Assembly (NCBI GenBank): GCA_000442125.1
Contig: KE546977.1
Location: 124,001-188,000 of the forward strand
Direction: 5' to 3'
Length of the DNA stretch: 64,000 bases
From: Opeltia flavorubescens
Taxonomy: Eukaryota > Ascomycota > Lecanoromycetes > Teloschistales > Teloschistaceae
The notes under the pieces were generated by a model. That model made no database searches. It saw only the letters and a program-made list of their open reading frames with translations, and had not been told where the DNA came from. Shown here piece after piece: positions 57,143-64,000 of this stretch (within the stretch, counting starts at the first letter, position 1; each line of letters opens with the position of its first letter). A program made the position numbers and the translations under genes.

Positions 57143-58599
57143 ATGGCAGAGACCAGAGCTTTTGCATTCACGACGTTGATATATCCACCAGGTGACCCAG
57201 GTGATGGAAAGCCACCGTTCACCGTTACTCGTGTGACTCAGATGATCAGTGATCAAAAAACGTTGCCAGTCGTAGTGCAAGGAGTAACGATATCTATCCC
57301 GGGAACAGACCCTGCCATTAACACCATACCTTTTCTTCCCGTAACCAAACCAGGACCAGAGGTAGCACCAACAGACTCCGGTTTATCGGGTCCGCCATTG
57401 AACACGTCACCGTCCACCACCTCTACAACGTCTGGCACTCCGAGTCAAAGCACCTCCCACACGAGCTCGTCTTCGACGTCCAGATCATCGTCCACGACCG
57501 GAAAACCGACTGCGAATGCTGGCTCTTCGAACCAAACAACCAACGGAACAACTCAACACCATGATTCAAACTCGAATTCAATCAGCGCTGGAGCAGCAGC
57601 AGGCATTGGAATCGGTTGCGCAATCGCCGGGGCCCTGATTGCAGCTGCGATCCTTGCTCTGCTCTTCAGGCGAAGAAGGCGTCATGATCCAGCACGCAGT
57701 GAAGCTATCCCCCTGAACGGTTTCGCTGCAGCCGACAAAACCGCCATCAGCTCACCCGATGTATCCAGTCCTGTAGGACTTATCGAGAGGAACCTACCAC
57801 AACCGGCTGAAGACCAAGCACTGGGTGGAGAACTGTCAAGACTAGGGACTGCAATCAAAAACCATGTGCAAAGTTATTATCATACGAACAACGTCGTAGG
57901 AAGCGTCGACCAAGCCGCGTTGGGCGTGATAGCAGCTGGAAATATGCCGTTGATTGCTTCGACGTTAGCATCGCTGCTCACCAATCCAACGACAAGATTG
58001 ACGGCTATTCGCTTCTGCATTGCCTGGGTCGCCATTTCGAGGATTGACCCGAGTTGTGAACCAAGCAGAAGCTTTCTACCGCCAGAGATAGCAGGATGTC
58101 TTGTCTCAATCGCTGGCGCCCGAGAAGATCCTTCAAGTAAGTCCAGATCTAGCCGATGACAGCAGACGAATGATCTGACGCAATATCAGCACGAATGGCT
58201 TTCCTGAGCAGGTGGCGTGCCATCACAGCAAGCTTACTGCAGAGCAAATACGGCGGAGGTAACTTCGGCTCTTACGATCCTCGCAACCAGAACCTTTCGG
58301 AAGCTCTGCAGGCCTTGGATACCGTCCTCAGTCCCTTCATGGCCGAGAAACGAGACGAGCGGGCACGTACGCAAAACCTCGAAGAGATACTGAAACGAGG
58401 AGCACGTTTCGGTTTCTTGCTGTTCTCACAACCCAGCACGTGGGAGCTTGATTGGAATGCGCCTCCGAGCGCAGGAAGAGGAGTATTGGCGATATCACCA
58501 GCATTGGTGCAGGTTGGAGATGATAATGGTCGGAGGTTGCCGAGACCACGGACCGTTGAGGAGCACGATTTGGCGCGTGGGTTAGAGTCGTATCTATGA
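57143..58599 (+). CDS. Ser/Thr-rich single-pass membrane protein
   Basis: Exons 57143-58136 and 58190-58599 (GTAAGT..CAG, phase 1), about 467 residues; ATG 57143 is chosen over an in-frame GTG at 57104. The N-terminal ~165 residues end in a Ser/Thr/Asn-rich stretch, probably O-glycosylated. One transmembrane helix (GIGIGCAIAGALIAAAILAL) is followed at once by a basic stop-transfer (FRRRRRH). The ~260-residue cytosolic part is mixed-charge and helical, with LSPFMAEKRDERARTQNLEE near the end. The layout recalls fungal wall-stress sensors of the Mid2/WSC type, but there is no clear signal peptide or WSC domain. Function is unknown. Confidence 0.65.
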
Positions 58600-58851
58600 T
58601 CAGTATACTCATTTTTTAGAAGATTGTAAGGGTCTGGAGAACGTTTCCCGGCATTGGCCGACAGCGGTCAATGTAGTTACTGCAAGGGCTAGATCGTACG
58701 GAATATGCCCATCCGTATTTCGATGTATGAGAGGATCGTTGACCGATTCGAGTGACAAAACCTAGTGCAATGGTGGTTAGAAATTGATCTTCCATGGCCC
58801 TCATGGGCAACGCGTACAGAAATACTGCTCCGGCGACACTATTTCCCCTCC

Positions 58852-59455
58852 CTACGCCCCATCGCTCAACAATGGTTGTTCTTCTCCACCTCTTCCCTCA
58901 CCCTCTCTCTTCAATCTTCTTTCCTGAATCAATCCTGCCCAACCTGTCGCCCAATGATCTTTCCACCTCTTGCCATTCCACCTCTTCGAGCTCCAAGTCT
59001 TGCGCTTATACCTCCGCCTTATCGCCCTCCACACAACTCGCGAAACCCATACCAAACCCACCACAGCCAAAGTCCCTACAACAGTCACCACCACAGACAA
59101 GAAGTTCCTAGTACTGACATTACAGCCCAATCCCTTAGCTCTCAGCTCCCATCTTTCATGGCCGTGGGTGTCGGGACAGATGAGCGGGTTCGTAAGCGGA
59201 GAGAGGAGCGGGAAGGTGGCGGGGTTGGGAATACAGGCGGAGGACTATGATTTTGATTAGCAACCGTCCTGCCTTGAGGGGGTGGAACGGGGCAGGGAAG
59301 TATACGTAGGGACACCATCCACAAGCATAGTCCTTATTATCGAGGCAAGAATCGCAGGTATTTAGGCGCCAGCAGTGGGGAAGGAGATCTTCGTAAGTGG
59401 ACTTAGAGGTCCGAGTGAGGGTTCTATCATAGTCATGAGATGAGAGGGATTGCAT
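58852..59455 (-). CDS. PSI-domain membrane protein
   Basis: Two exons around an intron at about 59247-59306 (GTATAC..TAG). A PSI-type Cys pattern is visible: CWRLNTCDSCLDNKDYACGW then CPYSSACIPNP, and after ~30 residues GLGCNVS. One transmembrane helix follows (SVVVTVVGTLAVVGLVWVS), then a basic cytosolic tail (RAIRRRYKRKTW) that ends EEQPLLSDGA. The order PSI, TM, basic tail matches a conserved fungal family of unknown function. The frame is open upstream to a GTG at 59548, inside a perfect hairpin; the first ATG is 59455. Confidence 0.7.
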
Positions 59456-60753
59456 CGACTCTTCTGGAGGACTGGGGAACGAAATCAGAGGGATGTGGGA
59501 TGAGGTTCGGGGTCCTCGGTGCCGAAAGCGGTAGGTGAGTGCGACCACTCACCTACCGCTCTGGTTTCCAGCAAAACGGTCAAATTAATCCTCAAGAAGG
59601 CTTAGACACACGGCTAAATCTCGGGGAATTAATCCGGTAGAGGGGTCGAGACAAAATCCATCCTCCCACCAGAGGATGTTGAGAAATCGATCACTCACCC
59701 CAAAGTTATGTATGCTGTGCTTTCTTGCAATGACTTCGGCATATCGAAATACCAGGATTGATCATTTGGTGGCCTCTCAGCGTTCGAAATGGAGACGACT
59801 AACGATGCGGGTGGGGTTTGTTCTTCTTCATAGCGACCGCGATCCAAAATCACGAAGAACTGCAGGGATTCATTTGAGTAGAACAAAAAAGACTTTCCAG
59901 GATGGGTTGACCGATTACAACTGAGCGGGTCAGTGCGTCGTAATCCGGAAGGTTTCCTTCGAAGAACCATTCGTCACAGGTACCGGCATTATCATAGTAT
60001 TGAATCAAAATGGGTGTGCGAGTCAATATGTCGACTTTAGGGTACGTGTGATGAAGATGAGCAGGTCAATCTGCCTCGGGGGTTATGCTTATCCCAATAT
60101 TTAGGCGGAGAGAGTAGGCTTGCGGCTTAGGGTAATGAACAATGATATTGTGGACGGTTCACCTGAGACTAGACGCGTAGGCATGAACGCCGAAAGAGTT
60201 TGCAAAGCTGAGAGGGGTATATCACAGATCTATGCTGAATGGATGAACACTTGCTGATGGAGTGACCTTGAGGTAACTGCTTCAACAGTGTTCAGTCATG
60301 AGCAGAAAACGTGCAGATATTTTCAGTACATTATATACAAACGTCCGTCCTTTGAAGTTTTCTGAGAATTAGACTAGAAAAGGAGCCAAGACAATTTACC
60401 ACTTAAGAATTCAACCCCACCAAAGAGAAATAACCATTGGTGAACTATTTAGATGTTACGCTCCACTGCCCTTGCAAGCCTTTCGCCTGCAATCACTCAT
60501 GGTTGCTATTGATGTGATGCTCAGTCCGTAGCAAATCCTAAGCATGAACACAAAATATAATATGTGATGAAACTAAGTGACGAGAAATACTGTCGAAGGT
60601 TGAGGATATGACGACCACTAGTCAACACGAATAGTCATTTTGAATATGCTCAATAGGTCCCAAAAGTGTGCTGTCATCTCACACTGACATTAATCAGTCT
60701 TTCTCAAAGGCAAAAAAGAGTCCTGATAACATTCGCAAAAAATTTAAATTACT
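59456..60753. other. intergenic with a perfect hairpin
   Basis: No gene recognised apart from a possible 5' extension of the PSI gene. 59527-59541 and 59546-59560 form a perfect 15-bp inverted repeat with a 4-base loop. Confidence 0.4.
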
Positions 60754-60854
60754 CGACAACTAGAGGACTCGAACCTCTGCCCGCGAACGGAATTGATTTC
60801 AATTTTTCGACAGAAACTTCTAGTCAATCGCCTTAACCACTCGGCCAAGTTGTC
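60754..60854 (-). tRNA. tRNA-Ser(AGA) with intron
   Basis: Minus strand. Acceptor GACAACT pairs with AGTTGTC, discriminator G. The D-arm is GCCGAGTGGTTAAGGC. Anticodon stem ATTGA/TCAAT with loop C-T-AGA-A-A, interrupted after position 37 by a ~20-nt intron (GTTTCTGTCGAAAAATTGAA). A long variable arm (around TCCGTTCGCGGGC) and a T-arm (AGAGG-TTCGAGT-CCTCT) are present. All arms pair, so the gene is likely functional. Confidence 0.9.
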
Positions 60855-61882
60855 GATTTGTGATGAAGACGTGGTCACTCTAAGTATTTTATACAGGAAA
60901 TACTGTATTGGACTTTGTGCTTGGCGGGAAATCTATGTTGCCAACATAACGTCATCTGAACAATCAATGCATGATTTCCATAGAGACGAGCTCATCTACA
61001 CATTTCTACTCATTGTCAACTTGCGCGTCTCGGAGGTGGATCTTCTTTGAGAAGGCATTATTAGCTGCACTGACTATTTAGGCAGTTATGTTGGCGATGA
61101 TTGTGCGGGGTGAAAACCAACCCTTAGACAGACGAGATAAGTATTACTGGCGAGGTAGAGGATCATCGTTGCATGGTATAAAACATCATTGTTGATCAAG
61201 GATAAGACCATTTTCATAGTTTGAAGAACACCATTGTAGGCCGTCATTTCTTACTTGCGACTCTTTCTTTGTTACAGAATCATTATTGCGATATATCCAG
61301 CGACGTTTCTGTCCTTCCTCTAAAGTTGGGTCTATTCGCTTTACGTCCGTGCCCAGACCGTCTGAAAGCATATTGTAAATGATGCAGAAAGTTGCTCTCA
61401 TCAGTCACGACGTCTCGTTGTTGCGCTCTTTACTGCGCTTCCAGTGCTATACGTTCTATGAAAAAGATACTTGAATCATGAAGACAACAGATCTATCGAT
61501 ATGGACTAGAGCTCATCGATCTCCACCTCAAAGTCATCGGCCAGTGTGGGGTTCTTGGGTCGGATCTCTGACATCGGCTCGGCCAGCTTTCAAGTTGTAC
61601 TTGTCGCACCCCTACACGCTTATTTCTCCCTCGGAAGTCGATTCTGCTGCTCTATGTAGTCTCGTCTTATCGAGGTATCGAGCTGATTTGCGGTCCTAGC
61701 CATCTGGACCAGTGACAGTTGCTTTCTTGATAGATGAAATCGTAGTTGTGATGTCCGTCAACATCAGGAACGTACAAAAATAAGTCACTTATTCAGCTTT
61801 AAATCTTATCAATCTTACCGTTCCCAAGATTGGCCCTCGGGATCCAACACCCAGGAACTACTCCGAATCATTCGATCTTGCT
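60855..61882. other. intergenic, no gene seen
   Basis: Short frames only on both strands; none has recognisable motifs. Confidence 0.4.
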
Positions 61883-62053
61883 ATGGCGGACCACCTGTCG
61901 ATTACGGTTGGAATCGTTGCTATTGCAGGAGCCTGCTCTGCTAAGCTTAAAGCAGTCAGATCAGTGAAAAAGGAACCACAAGAGCTTTCAGGCCTTGCGA
62001 AAGGACTTCTTCACCTTGAGCTCATGATCGCTGCTATCCAGGAACGAATATAG
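61883..62053 (+). pseudogene. PigL_N-type NLR N-terminal domain, truncated relic
   Basis: MADHLSITVGIVAIAGACSA, then KLKAVRSVKKEPQELSGLAK and LELMIAAIQERI, then a stop. This is the classic opening of the N-terminal domain found in fungal NLR-like and ankyrin proteins, cut after 56 residues. Downstream to about 62500, short coding-like bits in several frames with stops suggest the rest of the gene has decayed. Same domain class as the N-terminus of the G-alpha fusion at 27406-29678. Confidence 0.65.
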
Positions 62054-63004
62054 AAGGAAATCCAAGGAGTAATGAAACTGCCAGAGCCTTAACAACCAAG
62101 ACGTTGACTCAAACACAGGTCGTTACTCAATGTCTGGGAATTTTCTTACAAAAGTACTCTAGCCGAGTACATTTCATACCACATGAGTAAAAAGTTACCG
62201 AGGAAGATATTGACCAAGAATAGAAGAAATATCAACCTACAGGTCATTTCTTGATTTGAGGGGATGAGAATGACTAGGGCCGCTCTCGCTGACACCATGG
62301 CAGTGCCAATTTTGTAGTATCACCCCTTGTTACTTCGGCCTCTCAGAAGGCTGATAATGAATTCCCAGATTGTATACTATCAGATTTCCTTCCACTATGG
62401 GAGGAATGGCACGAGCCACTGGAGAAGCTGTAACAGATAATCATTTTATGAACCTTAGCACTTTAGTGGCTAAGATATTGTCGCAGTATTGAGCTTAATT
62501 TGACCGTCTACTTCAACTTCAAAATGCCCACTATTCTACGAGCTTCGTCTCAAGCTGACCTAGCAAATTCGAAAGATGTTTGCCATGTGCTCTTGAGATA
62601 CTACGATGGTATCTTTATGAGCAACATCGTGATGTCTTGAAACCCCCCACTCCCTTGAAATCGGCTCCGTAACCGCTGGCAAGCCTACCATCTGCGTTTA
62701 CATATTCAAAACAGAGAATATAATTAGTGCACGTATACATAGTTGATATGGTGGTGCGAATGAAAGGCTTTCTGGCGGACAATCTCCACCATGCTCTATA
62801 GACTTTGAAGAATCATGTCTTCATCATCCTAATTCCACATGGAGATCTGTGGATTCTGCGTCGTCCGGGAGAGAAAACCCATGCACAAGCCAACGCACAT
62901 CTCCAGATTTCCGAATAAAGCCCACTCCTCGATGAAACGTTTGCCATTCCTTCTTGACCCTACTCTTGCACAACAAAGGCGCTCTCTACGCATCTTCATC
63001 AGCA
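62054..63004. other. decayed sequence downstream of the PigL_N relic
   Basis: No intact gene. Broken coding-like stretches near 62060-62170 and 62330-62450. Confidence 0.3.
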
Positions 63005-63421
63005 TCAAGCAACAAAGGGGTCAGCTAGGATGATCTTGGGCAACTCACCAGGTTCCAAAAGACAGTAGCTGTTCTTGCCCTCGTCTCCATGTTTACAGTC
63101 AATGGGGCAATATTTCTTATAACTGAGAGTATTGCCAAGGTAGCATTTGAATAGATATTTGTACATGACCCCGCCCCCGTCACCTTCCCCCTGTGCTGCT
63201 TTATCGCGGAGGTCTGACTCTGCGTAATCTTTTGGTTGGTGCAGTGTCGGTCAGCGGTCTGAGCGCACCATTGTATTTGTGCTGGCTGGCTCAGGGGGGG
63301 AGGGGGGCATACCAAAGTTTACCAATTCGTCGCCGCAGTAAAAGAGGCCGTTTCTGCAGTGTGCTGCGATGGTGACACTGGTGAAGGTCATGGCCGCTGT
63401 TGCGAGGAAGGCAACCTTCAT
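63005..63421 (-). CDS. small secreted cysteine-rich protein, effector-like
   Basis: ATG at 63421; signal peptide MKVAFLATAAMTFTSVTIAA; mature part starts HCRNGLFYCGDELVNFD. An intron (GTATGC..AAG, about 63312 down to 63230) is in phase 1. Exon 2 continues with YLFKCYLGNTLSYKKYCPID, CKHGDEGKNSYCLLEP. Six Cys in the spacing C-x6-C...C...C-x3-C...C, as in a common fungal family of short secreted proteins ending in SDYC-like motifs. A GTGAGT donor right after the final LEP may mark another intron; if unspliced, the frame ends GELPKIILADPFVA at 63005. Confidence 0.65.
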
Positions 63422-64000
63422 TATGGTGGATGGATTTTTGGGATATTCTTTATGGTCTAGGGCTGATGGGTGGTTTTATAAGATGATGGAGAATTCTTTG
63501 GATGGATGGAAGGAAAAGGACCTGGGGTGATGATATGGTAATTGCGATACCGGTTTCTTCGGGATGCTGCCCCCGCTTCTCTTCTATGCGGGACCACGTC
63601 GGAACGCTGTGTCACTTCAGATCCTCCGGTATTCGTTTGCGGCTGCATAGAGTTGGAACCACAATTGAGTGGATGCCGTACTGGATAAATCCGGATTCTG
63701 CCCCCACCTCGAACGCGAGACCACACCCCACACCCCAACGCCAGGTGGATTCGGATACCCTAGTATTCGTGTATCTTATGGCTGCATGGAGCTGGAAACA
63801 CTATTGAATGGATGTGATGCTGGTCATTTCGGGACAACGAACCCGCTCGATAGCGAGAGACTCGTATGAACGCGGTCCTGCCCAAGCAGAAAAAAAGCCA
63901 TTCTTGCATTGCATCACCTAGGTGATGGAATTTTCGCCTTGGTAACAATGCTACCCGGTCCGCTGGTGTCGTCGATGATATTTGAGTTTTGACTACTGAA
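63422..64000. repeat. intergenic with an imperfect ~125-bp tandem duplication
   Basis: 63561-63690 and 63691-63825 share the order GGATKCTGCCCCC, GCGRGACCAC, TATTCGT, GGCTGCATRGAG, TGGAA, TTGARTGGATG. The copies are clearly diverged. No gene recognised. Confidence 0.4.

Noticed and set aside
1-64000. CRISPR arrays, bacterial operons, phage or prokaryotic riboswitches
   Set aside because: None seen; the introns and gene families are eukaryotic and fungal.

Overview
The window looks like nuclear DNA of a filamentous ascomycete (Pezizomycotina). Genes are spaced one to a few kb apart. Most are split by 45-80 nt introns with GTRNGT donors and CTAAC-like branch points. The protein families are fungal: PigL_N-type NLR N-termini, small secreted Cys-rich proteins, a fungal 14-3-3-like protein and a divergent HSPA12-like Hsp70. 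Repeat decay is transition-biased, as expected from RIP. I cannot name the species. Single Ns at 5095, 23554 and 28503 show this is draft assembly. Most gene models below were built by splicing by eye and need RNA-seq confirmation.

Layout. 1-4.7 kb: 3' end of an NADP-dependent MDR reductase, a tandem pair of uncharacterised coiled-coil paralogs with duplicated promoters, and an aldo/keto reductase with a signal-like N-terminus. 5.6-7.2 kb: coding shreds and a 12-Cys secreted protein. 8-18.2 kb: an accessory block with a large MACPF protein (-), a divergently transcribed protein with an MACPF-like region and a jacalin-like lectin domain (+), and a ComEC-type metallo-beta-lactamase-fold protein with a long charged tail (+). 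19-21.3 kb: three tandem copies of a small membrane-protein gene, the third decayed. 21.8-27.1 kb: an F-box-like protein, then two pieces of one polyketide synthase KS domain in opposite orientations on either side of a secreted CHRD protein.

27.4-29.7 kb: a fusion of an NLR-type N-terminal domain to a G-alpha domain that lacks both catalytic GTPase residues. 30.4-38.9 kb is mostly housekeeping: 14-3-3-like, SANT/Myb-like, Emp24-type p24 and a GRAM-like membrane protein. 40.3-51.1 kb: an S8 subtilase without a signal peptide, a proline-rich protein with an internally repeated Cys module, a poorly resolved membrane protein, a VIT1/CCC1 metal transporter, RAD10/ERCC1 and a quinone-oxidoreductase-like MDR. 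51.5-53.3 kb: low-complexity DNA and a foldback element next to tRNA-Ile-like fragments. 53.6-59.5 kb: an HSPA12-like Hsp70, a Ser/Thr-rich single-pass membrane protein and a PSI-domain membrane protein. 60.7-64 kb: an intron-containing tRNA-Ser(AGA), a PigL_N relic and a small secreted Cys-rich protein.

The best candidates for undescribed biology are the PigL_N-G-alpha chimera, which resembles an NLR with a G-alpha switch in place of NACHT/NB-ARC, and the divergent MACPF / MACPF-jacalin pair with its MBL-fold neighbour. A joint role for that trio is inference from proximity only.
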